Source of the DNA: Bacteroidales bacterium
Lineage (GTDB): Bacteria > Bacteroidota > Bacteroidia > Bacteroidales > UBA1715
DNA: 56,372 bases
Direction: 5' to 3'
Assembly (NCBI GenBank): GCA_027858745.1
Contig: JAQICB010000015.1
Span: 1 to 56,372 of the forward strand
Of this stretch, positions 19,101 to 27,134 are shown in pieces; position 1 is the first letter of the stretch, and each line of letters opens with the position of its first letter. The translations under genes and the position numbers were made by a program. The notes beneath the pieces are model-generated. The model worked only from the letters and a program-made list of their open reading frames with translations. It was not told the DNA's origin and did not search any database.

Positions 19101-20758
19101 CGTTCCCATTGGGAATCTATCCAGTTACATCGATTTTTAATCCAGGTTTTTAAATGGTTAATTTCACCCTGAAATGTCCCGTCGAAACGAGTAATTTGCC
19201 ATAATTGAACATCCCGTGTCATTGCTTCACTCATATCTGAGGCTAAACTATCAATTATGCGGTCTGTATTTTCTTCAGACAATTCTTCCTGACGAAGCAC
19301 AAACCATTTATCTTTCAGAGCCTGCATATATTCAGAGTCTTGATGTAAATAGCTGTACCAACCATAATTAAAATAGTCGGCTAATAATCCGTCACACCAG
19401 TTGTCATATGCTGTTGTACGATCATCTACCGAACCGGAAGAACGGTCTAAATCCCATATCGGTCCCATATGAATTGTTCCATCTCGATCTTTATTCATAA
19501 ATTCGCTTAAAGCAAATGCGTCAGCATCTTTTGGCATTGCTTTCAGAATCCAATGTGTAACAGAAGCATCAATATCAAAATAATTGGTATAATTCCGATT
19601 GTTTGGTATTTGTTGAAGTGCATTTTCAAATTCGTAAACATAGTCGCGAATCCATGGTTTTTGATGGTCGGGTATATTTCGTTCTTTGGGGTAATAGTAG
19701 TTTGTTACACTTGTACGCATTTCTGTACCGAAAAATTCGGTTACGGAATTATGTATACATTCAAAACCGGTAGCTTCTGCATCTAATCTGTCTACTTTCA
19801 AAATATACCCACCCGATATTTCCGGGTCGGTAATTTGAATGGTATCTTCCAGTTTTTCAATATCTATTTGGTCATCTCCTCTGCCGATTTTTCCCATAAA
19901 AAAGTATATGCCGAGAAAATTATCTTGAGAAATTGATCCGCCATTACTATTTAAAAACAGTTCAATAGTTCGTGTTGCGGGAGCATATTGACCGATTTGC
20001 CTGCTTAATTCATACAGCCAAACAGAACGGATATATGTCGGATCTTGTTCTTGTGAGCCGAAGAGCACCCAATCCGCATCTTTTGCCATACCAAGTGGTT
20101 TAATGGCTGTTTCTTCCGAAAAGGTATTCCATGAATCAAAACCATATGATTTTTTATCGAAAGATGCTGATGATGACCCTCGAACTTTTATGCCACCATT
20201 TGTTGATATAGTGGGAGTAGATTGCAAACTTGTACGTCCATTTTCGGGCTCGTATAATGCAGCTACAACAAATTGTTTTGGAACCAAGTCGCCACCACCG
20301 GAAAAAACGTCGCCGGTTGGTGCCGGTATTGCACCTTGTCCGAAATTTTCAACTAATAAAATGGGTACGTCTGATGTGAAATTTTGTATATCTTGGGAAG
20401 GGAATATAAAACCTACTCTTGATACATATTCATCAGGCGTACCATTTAGATATGAAACTGCCGACACCATTGTTGTTTGTGATATTTGTATTGGTTGAGT
20501 ATATTGTGTTGATTGTTGGTTCGGTTGGGTTCCGTTGGTTGTGTAGTAGATATCTCTATCCGAATTTGCTGTTGATAGAGTAAGGCTAAATGGGGCATTT
20601 TTTACGCCACTGTATTCAGAAAAAATTATGCCCGGCTCTTGAGCTCTTGCCGATGCAGAAAGATACATAAAGAAAAGTACTATTATGCTTATTCTCTGTA
20701 TTAATGAGCTTGTTGTATGTGTTGATTTTATATGAAAAGAATTTATAAAAACATTCAT
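16154..20758 (-). CDS. Secreted CotH-kinase/lamin-tail multidomain protein
   Basis: A 1534-residue exported protein, signal peptide ending near residue 40. Order of modules: chitobiase-C-like beta domain (45-110, DIYYTTNGTQP); CotH kinase domain (about 180-540), with IRSVWLYELSRQ, GGYILKVDRLD and GPIWDLDRSSG near 434; a second chitobiase-C-like module (563-645); three lamin-tail modules starting near 648, 813 and 965; an InlB-like repeat near 1138; and a jelly-roll region near 1223-1373. The tail LNQGWNLISIG onward is not a clear T9SS domain. CotH enzymes are atypical protein kinases that phosphorylate secreted or spore-coat proteins, so extracellular phosphorylation is possible. Its neighbour is a kinase-less paralogue. 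Catalysis should be tested, not assumed. Confidence 0.88.
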   Translation of the reverse strand: MNVFINSFHIKSTHTTSSLIQRISIIVLFFMYLSASARAQEPGIIFSEYSGVKNAPFSLTLSTANSDRDIYYTTNGTQPNQQSTQYTQPIQISQTTMVSAVSYLNGTPDEYVSRVGFIFPSQDIQNFTSDVPILLVENFGQGAIPAPTGDVFSGGGDLVPKQFVVAALYEPENGRTSLQSTPTISTNGGIKVRGSSSASFDKKSYGFDSWNTFSEETAIKPLGMAKDADWVLFGSQEQDPTYIRSVWLYELSRQIGQYAPATRTIELFLNSNGGSISQDNFLGIYFFMGKIGRGDDQIDIEKLEDTIQITDPEISGGYILKVDRLDAEATGFECIHNSVTEFFGTEMRTSVTNYYYPKERNIPDHQKPWIRDYVYEFENALQQIPNNRNYTNYFDIDASVTHWILKAMPKDADAFALSEFMNKDRDGTIHMGPIWDLDRSSGSVDDRTTAYDNWCDGLLADYFNYGWYSYLHQDSEYMQALKDKWFVLRQEELSEENTDRIIDSLASDMSEAMTRDVQLWQITRFDGTFQGEINHLKTWIKNRCNWIDSQWERPPDFYNNNILLEGNTFSINAGFSLSMQNNTNLQGTIYYTTDGSDPRMEGGNVNPAATTYTSPLSLSGVTKIKARIYNNNTWSSIRQGTFYIQQDLSKLKITEIHYHPDDFNGIDGNLFEFIELKNTGNTTLYLGDIHFSDGIEFTFPISETIPPGEFVVLASDPTSFELFYGFSPDFIFDKNLSNGGEKVTLSTPSGTTITEVEYDDEAPWPITADGDGFSLVSVSVNPIGNQNDYSKWRASGLYGGSPGEDDNIVESDPVVISEVISNAQAPNTNAIELYNPNDNSVDIGGWLLCNNASLDNAWTIPANTTIPAHGYITFHEGHYEGSAIQYSNQEFGQDFTLNYAGDDVFIFAAQNSTATGYSHGYTFEPALINMSYGAYENSLNETHIVALESFSEDAENTPPLIGPVVISEIMYNPGTDPNYPQGTEFMTITNISDNTVNLYNENYPNQTWKINGLRFTFPENCSIAPSEVIYLKNNDISESEFRGRYELNATTQLFVYDGALDNSGETITIQYPLKPIQENGITTIPYATVDRVQFDSETPWPHANGNGMKLQRISLEKYGNDPVNWEAVDGRGTLPDTYYLTVENGTGSEQIYEFSTVAIEASNPPQGKVFYRWTGANEELFANMYAKSTMFSMPSNDVTLIPEYIDMVEEQIISSGDIWKYHNLGQNLGEDWRTNSYNDNTWSSGSTMLGTDDFVTTTIDIGPQNNRYPTLYFRKTINIANAATINEATLQLRYDDGAVVYINGVEALTINVPENHTYDSWATNNHEGQNWEQFQLNTSLFADGENIIAVEVHNQNVASSDLVFDLELGITKGLVPDPTEKQYIMLNQGWNLISIGVKPDETNISVLFPNATLIKNGEGFYKSDNPQELNSLSTVSVGDVFLINNSQTEQIEIIGTKHTASYQYLLKPGWNFIGVPRTANYTITGAENPAYEVMKNFNNFYDFTSQQGELTSIKSGSGYFIYVNGVCDFYFSVE

Positions 20759-20800
20759 AATGAGAGTATTATATTATTGTTTTTGTGCGTTTTTTCTAAA

Positions 20801-20808
20801 CAAATGTA
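20801..20808 (-). promoter_or_regulatory. Candidate -7 promoter element for the CotH unit
   Basis: Read on the minus strand this is TACATTTG, an exact TAnnTTTG match, about 42 bp before the CotH-protein ATG. A -33 element is not evident. Confidence 0.4.
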
Positions 20809-21000
20809 TTATCATTTTTTGATGTAAAAAAATGGTAAAATCAAGGTTAATTTTCTTGTTTTTATTTTTGAATCATTCTAAATAGCATATAGTTAGTTTT
20901 TTATGCTTGCAGTATTTTTTACGTTAAGTGAAATGTGAGTAGATTTTACTATAATAATGACCAGAAATTAGGATGATTTTTTTTTCTGTATTATATGTTT

Positions 21001-21008
21001 TATATTTG
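21001..21008 (+). promoter_or_regulatory. Candidate -7 promoter element for the LolA/FtsX operon
   Basis: TATATTTG fits TAnnTTTG and lies 73 bp before the ATG chosen for the LolA-like gene. The upstream -33 position is only a T-run. Confidence 0.4.
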
Positions 21009-21081
21009 AATAGAATAATAATTTAATGAAAATCGAATCAATATGTTTTTTAATTTTCAAGTAAGCATACAACAAAACATA

Positions 21082-21825
21082 ATGAAAAAAGTCTTTTTTG
21101 TACTTTTTTTATGTTTCATATATAGTGTTGCAACGGCTCAGCAGGCAACAGAAATTGTGGAGAAAGCAAACAAAGCATATTGGGGCACATCGAGTATTAT
21201 GAAAATGAAAATGACCATCGAACGTCCTCAGTGGTCGCGAACACTTACTATGAAAAGCTGGAGTTTGGGCGATGAGTATTCGATGATTTTGATTTTGTCT
21301 CCGGAAAAAGAAAAAGGACAGGTGTTTTTGAAACGCGGAACCGAATTATGGAACTGGTTACCTTCAATTAATAGGATGGTGAAAATGCCACCGTCAATGA
21401 TGTCGCAAGGATGGATGGGGTCAGATATTTCAAATGATGATTTGTTGCGTCAATCGTCTTTGGTTGATGATTATTCGCATAGTATTGTCGATACCGAAAC
21501 AATTGCCGGCAGGGAGTGTTGGAAAATTGAGTTAATACCTCATGAAAATGCACAGGTAATGTGGGGTAAAATTCTTTTGTGGGTGAGTAAAGAGGGGTAT
21601 TTATCATTGAAAATAGAATACTATGATGAGGATATGTATCTGGTGCATACCGAACGTGCTTCAAACATTACCATGATGGATGGACGGGAATTCCCTGCAA
21701 AATTGGTGGTGATACCGGCAGATGAACCGGAGCATAAAACAATTTTGGAGTTTCTGGAAGTGGATTTTGATGTCTCGTTACAAACAGATTTTTTCTCTCA
21801 GCAAAATATGAAAAAACTACGATAA
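21082..21825 (+). CDS. Outer-membrane lipoprotein-sorting protein (LolA-like)
   Basis: A 247-residue periplasmic protein with a clean signal peptide, MKKVFFV to ATAQQ, about 20 residues. I chose the ATG at 21082 because the 13 residues added by an upstream in-frame ATG at 21043 would spoil that signal. The body has the LolA/LolB-like concave beta fold pattern, with MKMTIERPQWSRTLTMKSW, KGQVFLKRGTELWNWLP and REFPAKLVV, as in the family labelled outer membrane lipoprotein-sorting protein. It would carry a lipid or lipoprotein across the periplasm. Two FtsX-type permeases and an ATPase follow within 10-18 bp, so it is probably the periplasmic partner of that ABC machine. Confidence 0.87.
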   Translation: MKKVFFVLFLCFIYSVATAQQATEIVEKANKAYWGTSSIMKMKMTIERPQWSRTLTMKSWSLGDEYSMILILSPEKEKGQVFLKRGTELWNWLPSINRMVKMPPSMMSQGWMGSDISNDDLLRQSSLVDDYSHSIVDTETIAGRECWKIELIPHENAQVMWGKILLWVSKEGYLSLKIEYYDEDMYLVHTERASNITMMDGREFPAKLVVIPADEPEHKTILEFLEVDFDVSLQTDFFSQQNMKKLR

Positions 21826-21835
21826 TAGTTATTAT

Positions 21836-23119
21836 ATGAATGTGTTTACCCTTTCTTGGAGAAATATGTGGCGAAACAAACGCCGAACACTTATTACAAT
21901 TGCAAGTGTGTCGTCTGCTTTGTTTTTTGCGTTAATTATGCGTGCCTTTCAAGAGGGGACATACGACCGTGCTATATATAATTATGTGCATTCTTTTTCC
22001 GGACATGTGCAGATTCATGCGAATGGGTATTGGGATGAGCAAATTTTGGAGCATTCGTTCGTGATGAATGATTCCTTACTTTCTGTGATTGAGGCTATTC
22101 CCGAAGTGGAAAAGATAATTCCTCGCTTGCATTCATTTACCTTTGCTTCGTCTGAATATCTTACCAAAGCTGCTCTCGTAATGGGCGTTAATCCCGAACA
22201 AGATGATATGCAATCGAATATTTCAAACAATGTTATTTTTGGTTCGTTTGTGTCTGCGTCCGATACAGCTGTTTTGGTTAGTGAAGGACTGGCGGAGTAT
22301 CTCACTATTGTACGGCGAGATACTACGTTTTCGGAAACTAAAAACGGTACCGATACGCTTATTTCCTTGCGTATGGTAAAAGATAGTATTGTGCTTATAA
22401 GTCAAGGTATGTACGGCTATAGTACCAATGGGGTGTATCCGGTACAAGGTATAATTTCGTATCCTGATCCGGAGATGAATTCTCAGGTGATTTATATGCC
22501 TTTACAACTTGCACAAAACTTTTTTCTTGCGCAAAACAGGGTAACATCTATTTCATTAATATTGTCTGATAAAGAGCATTTGAATAGAATACAGCAGTAT
22601 TTGCAAGACACGCTAGATATGGATGTGTATGAAGTGATGTCGTGGCAGGAAATGAATATAGAGTTGGTGCAGCAAATAGAAACAGACCGTGCCGGTGGCT
22701 ATGTTATGATTTTTATTTTATATCTGATTATTGGTTTTGGTATTTTCGGAACTGTTGTAATGATGACTGCAGAACGAAAGCGTGAATTTGGAATTATTGT
22801 TGCTTTGGGAATGCGGAAAACACGGTTAATGTATCGCTTTTGTGTTGAAATGGTGTATATGGGTTTAATTGGTGTTGTTGGCGGCTGTATTTCTGCTCTC
22901 CCGGTGTTGTTGTATTTTTATTACAATCCGGTGCGTTTTAGCGGAGAACTGGCTCAGATGATGAAAAATTATGGCTTTGAACCAATTTTGCCGGTATCTT
23001 TTGATATGTCTTTGTTTGTTGATCATGGCTTGATTGTATTGGTTTTGTTTTTTGTTTCAGCATTATATACGCTTGGTACGATTCGAAAATTAGAGGTAAT
23101 TCAGGCAATTAGAAATTAA
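21836..23119 (+). CDS. FtsX-family ABC permease (LolC/E-like), first copy
   Basis: A 427-residue permease with the LolE/MacB layout: an N-terminal membrane helix after SWRNMWRNKRRT, a large periplasmic domain (about residues 45-285), then three helices to the end. The region KREFGIIVALGMRKTRL near residue 320 is the usual coupling segment that contacts the ATPase. It should work in the inner membrane with the next permease and the LolD-like ATPase, extracting lipoproteins or similar cargo for the LolA-like protein. It is spaced 10 bp after the LolA-like gene and 11 bp before the second permease. Cargo is inferred from family and context only. Confidence 0.9.
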   Translation: MNVFTLSWRNMWRNKRRTLITIASVSSALFFALIMRAFQEGTYDRAIYNYVHSFSGHVQIHANGYWDEQILEHSFVMNDSLLSVIEAIPEVEKIIPRLHSFTFASSEYLTKAALVMGVNPEQDDMQSNISNNVIFGSFVSASDTAVLVSEGLAEYLTIVRRDTTFSETKNGTDTLISLRMVKDSIVLISQGMYGYSTNGVYPVQGIISYPDPEMNSQVIYMPLQLAQNFFLAQNRVTSISLILSDKEHLNRIQQYLQDTLDMDVYEVMSWQEMNIELVQQIETDRAGGYVMIFILYLIIGFGIFGTVVMMTAERKREFGIIVALGMRKTRLMYRFCVEMVYMGLIGVVGGCISALPVLLYFYYNPVRFSGELAQMMKNYGFEPILPVSFDMSLFVDHGLIVLVLFFVSALYTLGTIRKLEVIQAIRN

Positions 23120-23130
23120 TATATGAGATA

Positions 23131-24546
23131 ATGAATATTGTACGTATTTCATGGAAAAATATATGGCGAAATAAATTACGAAGTTCTATTGTAATTGGTG
23201 CAATTGCGGTAGGAATTCTTTCCGGGACGTATTGTGTCGCAATTATTTTGGGCATGATTCAGGGGCGTGTAGATGATGCTATTCATAAAGAGGTGGGGCA
23301 TATTCAAATGCATAATCCTCGTTTTGTTACTAATTATGAAACTCAGTATACTGTTTCGAATGTCTCTGATAAACGTGCTGAAATTCAACAAATAACGCAG
23401 GTGAAATCGGTTGCAGCTCATACGGTTTCTCATATTCAGTTATCTACCGGATATACCGGGAGTGGTGCTCTTGTAACCGGAATACATCCTGAACGTGAAA
23501 AAGAAATTTCTGATATTTATACCTGCTTGTGGAATAGTACCGGAACATATTTCGAAGAGGATATGTATATGCCGGTGTTGTTGAGCAAAGAAATTGCGGA
23601 AAACCTGTTGCTGGATTATTATCGCATAGATTCATCTTTTTTTGTAACATGTGCACATATACCTGATTCTGTAACAGGTAAGTTGCAGTCAACTAAGATA
23701 TATCGGAGTAAAACGGATTTTTTGCAGTATGTGAAATCTACGCTTTCATCAGAGCTGCTTGAGAGATATAAAACAGATTTTCTGAATGCTGCTTTATTTT
23801 TTAAAACAGGTAAAAAAATTTCATATTCAATTCTTTCAAAAGATAAAGAGGTGCAGAACGGTATTTGTAAAATTGCGGGGGTGTATAAAACATCAAATTC
23901 TATGTTTGATGCCCGAAATATTTTTATGCTCGATTCGGATCTACGATCGCTTTTGCATATAGAGACAGATAAAACTCATGAAATACAATTAGTGTTGAAT
24001 GATACCGAGAATGTGCCAAACGTTATGTCACAATTACAGTCGTTATATCCCAATCTGGAAATTCGTTCGTGGAAAGAACTAAAACCTGATGCCGGTATGC
24101 AAGCAGATTTGATGAATATGTATGGTATTATATTCATTATTATTATTCTTGGAGCACTGGGCTTTGGTATTGTCAATACCATGCTTATGGTTGTGCTTGA
24201 GCGGGTTAAAGAAATTGGTATGTTAATGGCAATTGGTATGAATAAAAAACGAGTGTATAGCATGATAATGTTTGAAACTGTATTGTTGTGCCTTATTGGA
24301 GCTGCTATAGGAATGGTGGGAGGGTATTATCTGATTCAGGCAACAGCGTCTGGTATCGATATTTCATCCTTGGCACAAGGTCTCGAGTCAGTAGGATACG
24401 CACCTGTTTTGTATCCGCAACTCGATGTGCTGTTTTTTGTTCAAGTAAGTGTGTTGACAATTATAACCGGCATATTAGCAGCACTTTACCCGGCATATAA
24501 AGCAATAAAATATAATCCGGCAGATGCAATTCGTTCGGATGTGTAA
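23131..24546 (+). CDS. FtsX-family ABC permease (LolC/E-like), second copy
   Basis: A 471-residue homologue of the preceding permease, with the same start SWKNIWRNKLRSS, a larger periplasmic domain (residues 45-325) and three C-terminal helices. The coupling segment VKEIGMLMAIGMNKKRV lies near residue 360. The pair would form a heterodimer, as LolC and LolE do. The periplasmic domains share little sequence, which suggests different contacts with cargo or the LolA-like partner. The ATPase gene starts 18 bp downstream. It could also serve a macrolide- or peptide-export role like MacB, but MacB has a fused ATPase. Confidence 0.9.
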   Translation: MNIVRISWKNIWRNKLRSSIVIGAIAVGILSGTYCVAIILGMIQGRVDDAIHKEVGHIQMHNPRFVTNYETQYTVSNVSDKRAEIQQITQVKSVAAHTVSHIQLSTGYTGSGALVTGIHPEREKEISDIYTCLWNSTGTYFEEDMYMPVLLSKEIAENLLLDYYRIDSSFFVTCAHIPDSVTGKLQSTKIYRSKTDFLQYVKSTLSSELLERYKTDFLNAALFFKTGKKISYSILSKDKEVQNGICKIAGVYKTSNSMFDARNIFMLDSDLRSLLHIETDKTHEIQLVLNDTENVPNVMSQLQSLYPNLEIRSWKELKPDAGMQADLMNMYGIIFIIIILGALGFGIVNTMLMVVLERVKEIGMLMAIGMNKKRVYSMIMFETVLLCLIGAAIGMVGGYYLIQATASGIDISSLAQGLESVGYAPVLYPQLDVLFFVQVSVLTIITGILAALYPAYKAIKYNPADAIRSDV

Positions 24547-24564
24547 TTCAAAAATTAATGAGCT

Positions 24565-25251
24565 ATGAGTATTATACAAGTACATAATTTACATAAAACT
24601 TTTGAAGCAGCAGTTCCTGTAAAAGCTATTCAGGGCATAGATTTAGAATTTGCACAAGGCGAGTTTTCTGCCGTGGTCGGTCCTTCGGGTTCGGGAAAAA
24701 CGACATTTTTGAACATGATAGGTGGTTTAGATTCCCCTACAGAAGGTGACATTATCATAAATGACACGAATATTCGCTCCTTGTCGCCTTCGGAAATGAT
24801 AGATTTTCGCTTACATAATATTGGCTTTGTATTTCAGGCCTATAACTTGATACCCGTTCTCACAGCTCGTGAAAATGTTGAGTTTATTATGCAATTGCAA
24901 AAAAGACCGCAAAAAGAATGCACCGAACGAGCGATGGAATTGCTTGAAGCTGTGGGTTTACAAGACCGGGCAGGTACTCGTCCCGCAAAATTATCGGGTG
25001 GGCAACAGCAGCGAGTTGCGGTAGCACGTGCACTTGCCTCTAAACCACAATTTGTGTTAGCAGACGAACCTACCGCAAATCTTGATACTGCATCAACAGA
25101 GAATTTGCTTGATATAATGCACAATTTAAACAAGAAAGAGGATGTGACATTTATTTTTTCTACACATGATAAGCGAGTTATAGATAAAGCACGGCGAATT
25201 GTAACGATAGAAGACGGTAAGGTTTTGAGTGACGAAGCGATAAAAAGGTAA
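24565..25251 (+). CDS. ABC ATPase, LolD/MacB-type
   Basis: A 228-residue stand-alone ATPase with Walker A GPSGSGKTT (near residue 40), Q-loop FQAYNLIP, signature LSGGQQQRVAVARAL and Walker B FVLADEPTANLD, then the switch His in FSTHD. These wordings are those of the LolD/FtsE/MacB group that drives FtsX-type permeases. It closes the four-gene unit with the LolA-like protein and two permeases and should power their mechanical transport step from the cytoplasm. The gene converges with tcdA, whose stop is 38 bp away, and no hairpin terminator is visible in the gap. Confidence 0.93.
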   Translation: MSIIQVHNLHKTFEAAVPVKAIQGIDLEFAQGEFSAVVGPSGSGKTTFLNMIGGLDSPTEGDIIINDTNIRSLSPSEMIDFRLHNIGFVFQAYNLIPVLTARENVEFIMQLQKRPQKECTERAMELLEAVGLQDRAGTRPAKLSGGQQQRVAVARALASKPQFVLADEPTANLDTASTENLLDIMHNLNKKEDVTFIFSTHDKRVIDKARRIVTIEDGKVLSDEAIKR

Positions 25252-25289
25252 GCTGGAAATAATACTGTAGAAGAATTTCTTTTTCAGAG

Positions 25290-26027
25290 TCAGAGTGTTT
25301 TAGAATTTTGTGTAGAAGATAGATGGTTCATAATTTTTCCTGCCATAAAGAAACCAAATAAGGCGGTAATGTGTGCAATTGAACCATTAACTCGCTTTTG
25401 AGTTCCGGATTCTTCAATTAATTCATTTCCCGATTCATATTGTTCGACACTGTACACACAGGGAAAGGAGCGGTGTAGCTTTGGTTGTTTGCGTAATTTC
25501 TTGCGTAATTTTCGAGCTAAAAAACAATAGTTAATATCCCAAAAATCACCCACTCGAATGTCTTGTGGATTAAGCTTGCGTGCAGCACCCATTGATGAAA
25601 TGAAAAATGCCTTGGTTTGTGTTGCCTGTTGAATGAGATGCATTTTATTGTAAAAGGAATCAATAGCATCAACGATTATGTCGTATGAACCTAATGAAAA
25701 TTCATGAGATGTGTCGGAAGAATATTCCCGTGAAATTACATCAATATGAGCTTCGGGATTTATATCGAGTAAGCGTCGACGCATTACATCGGTTTTTGAT
25801 TGTCCAACAGTAGAGTGTGTTGCATGAGCTTGTCTGTTGATGTTGGTTGGGCAAACTGTGTCGTAATCTACAAGCGTAATGTGTTGAATTCCAGAACGAA
25901 CAAGGCTTTCGGCACACCAACTGCCAACACCACCAATGCCAAAAATTATTACTTTGTGTGATTGAATATAGTGTACACAATTCTGACCTAATAATATTTC
26001 TGTGCGGTACAAAAAATTACTATCCAT
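25290..26027 (-). CDS. tcdA: tRNA threonylcarbamoyladenosine dehydratase
   Basis: TcdA, a ThiF/E1-like enzyme, uses ATP to cyclise the t6A modification at position 37 of ANN-decoding tRNAs to ct6A. The 245-residue protein shows the nucleotide-binding GIGGVGSWCAESLVRSG near residue 32, the following Asp in LVDYDTV, and the NINRQ motif that contacts ATP. DAIDSFYNK near residue 120 and the C-terminal hydrophobic GFFMAGKIMNHL are also typical. A different ThiF-like role such as thiamine or molybdopterin sulfur transfer is less likely, since no partner carrier gene is near. It is last in a probable unit with the DHH phosphoesterase (15-bp gap) and the FKBP lipoprotein. Confidence 0.92.
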   Translation of the reverse strand: MDSNFLYRTEILLGQNCVHYIQSHKVIIFGIGGVGSWCAESLVRSGIQHITLVDYDTVCPTNINRQAHATHSTVGQSKTDVMRRRLLDINPEAHIDVISREYSSDTSHEFSLGSYDIIVDAIDSFYNKMHLIQQATQTKAFFISSMGAARKLNPQDIRVGDFWDINYCFLARKLRKKLRKQPKLHRSFPCVYSVEQYESGNELIEESGTQKRVNGSIAHITALFGFFMAGKIMNHLSSTQNSKTL

Positions 26028-26042
26028 TGCCGATATAGATGA

Positions 26043-27068
26043 TTATGAATTATTAAGAAGTGTTTTATATGTTTCTAAGCCTTTTTTAAAAACAGAAATA
26101 GCTTCAGGGAGCGATGATTCAATGCGACCACCAGCTGCATTCAAATGACCTCCACCGTTGAAAAAGTCGGCTGAAAATTGATTTGCAGGGAAGTCTCTTT
26201 TTGAACGAAACGATATTTTTATCATCTTGTTGGGATATTCGGTAAACAAGGCACACAAGGTAATGTCTTTTACGGCTAAAGGAAGGTTTACAAGTCCTTC
26301 TGAATCGCCGAGTTGAAAGTTATGTGCTTTTTGATTTTCAATAGAAATATACATGAAAGCTGCATTATATTCGGGGAAGAATTCAAAATTGTCTTTCAAA
26401 ACTAATCCCATTAATTTCATTCGTTCATATGAATATACATTGAATATTTGATCGTGAATGAAATCTTTGTCAATGTCGTACCGCATTAGTTTTGCAACAA
26501 TCTCGTATAATTCGGGATTGCCTGAATTGTGAATTAAGCCTCCGGTATCGGTTATGATTCCGGTATATAATGCCGATGCAATATCTTGTGTAATGAGATG
26601 TTCGTAACCTAAATGGGTTAGTGTTCGATATACAAGTTCTGCAGTCGAACATGCTTTTGTTTCAGAAATCATGTGTGTCGCATCGCAAATTGGCTCGGGG
26701 TGGTGGTCAATAAGGATAAGTGGTTTGTTATTTTTAATAATAATGTCACCCATAGTTTCTAAACGGCTGGGATTGTTGTAGTCGAGACAAAAAATCACAT
26801 CAGCTTTGTTCAGAAATTCTTTTGCTTGTTTATTGTGTTTATCAAATAATAAAATGTTCTCATAACCGCGTATCCATTTCAGAAAAATCGGACAGTCGTT
26901 GGGCATAATTACTTGAACATCTTTGTCTAATTGTTGCAATATACTTGCTAAAGCAATCGTCGAACCAACCGCATCTCCGTCAGGATTTGTGTGTGTGGTT
27001 ATAGCAAAAACTTGATATTGTTCAATAATTTCTTGTATTCCTTTGATATCAGCAGTTCGTAATTTCAT
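26043..27068 (-). CDS. nrnA: DHH-family phosphoesterase, NrnA-like oligoribonuclease/pAp phosphatase
   Basis: A 341-residue cytoplasmic phosphoesterase. The metal-binding motifs appear in order: THTNPDGDAVGS near residue 25, CLDYNNPSRL near 98, LIDHHPEP near 122 and TGIITDTGG near 175. The DHHA1 domain ends with GGGHLNAAGGR near 315. NrnA removes 2-5-nt RNA oligomers and dephosphorylates pAp. Members that act on cyclic dinucleotides (GdpP/DhhP) share these motifs, but GdpP has extra membrane and PAS domains absent here. The ATG gives the typical start just before the first motif. It lies 66 bp after the FKBP lipoprotein gene and 15 bp before tcdA. Confidence 0.9.
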   Translation of the reverse strand: MKLRTADIKGIQEIIEQYQVFAITTHTNPDGDAVGSTIALASILQQLDKDVQVIMPNDCPIFLKWIRGYENILLFDKHNKQAKEFLNKADVIFCLDYNNPSRLETMGDIIIKNNKPLILIDHHPEPICDATHMISETKACSTAELVYRTLTHLGYEHLITQDIASALYTGIITDTGGLIHNSGNPELYEIVAKLMRYDIDKDFIHDQIFNVYSYERMKLMGLVLKDNFEFFPEYNAAFMYISIENQKAHNFQLGDSEGLVNLPLAVKDITLCALFTEYPNKMIKISFRSKRDFPANQFSADFFNGGGHLNAAGGRIESSLPEAISVFKKGLETYKTLLNNS

Positions 27069-27134
27069 GTAGTAAATCTATCTTTTGCTTGTTTGTCTCT
27101 GAATTTTAATGACTGCAAATTTATAAAATAGTTT

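Larger units (their letters stand above)
20759..21081. other. Divergent intergenic region
   Basis: This 323-bp gap separates the minus-strand CotH unit from the plus-strand LolA/FtsX unit. It is very AT-rich and holds one candidate -7 element for each direction. An upstream ATG at 21043 is in frame with the LolA-like gene, but the residues it adds do not resemble a signal sequence. I see no RNA gene. Confidence 0.6.

Noticed and set aside
20103-20498. A 131-codon open frame on the plus strand opposite the CotH-protein gene
   Set aside because: It is antisense to a clear signal-peptide/CotH coding sequence and has no own start signals.
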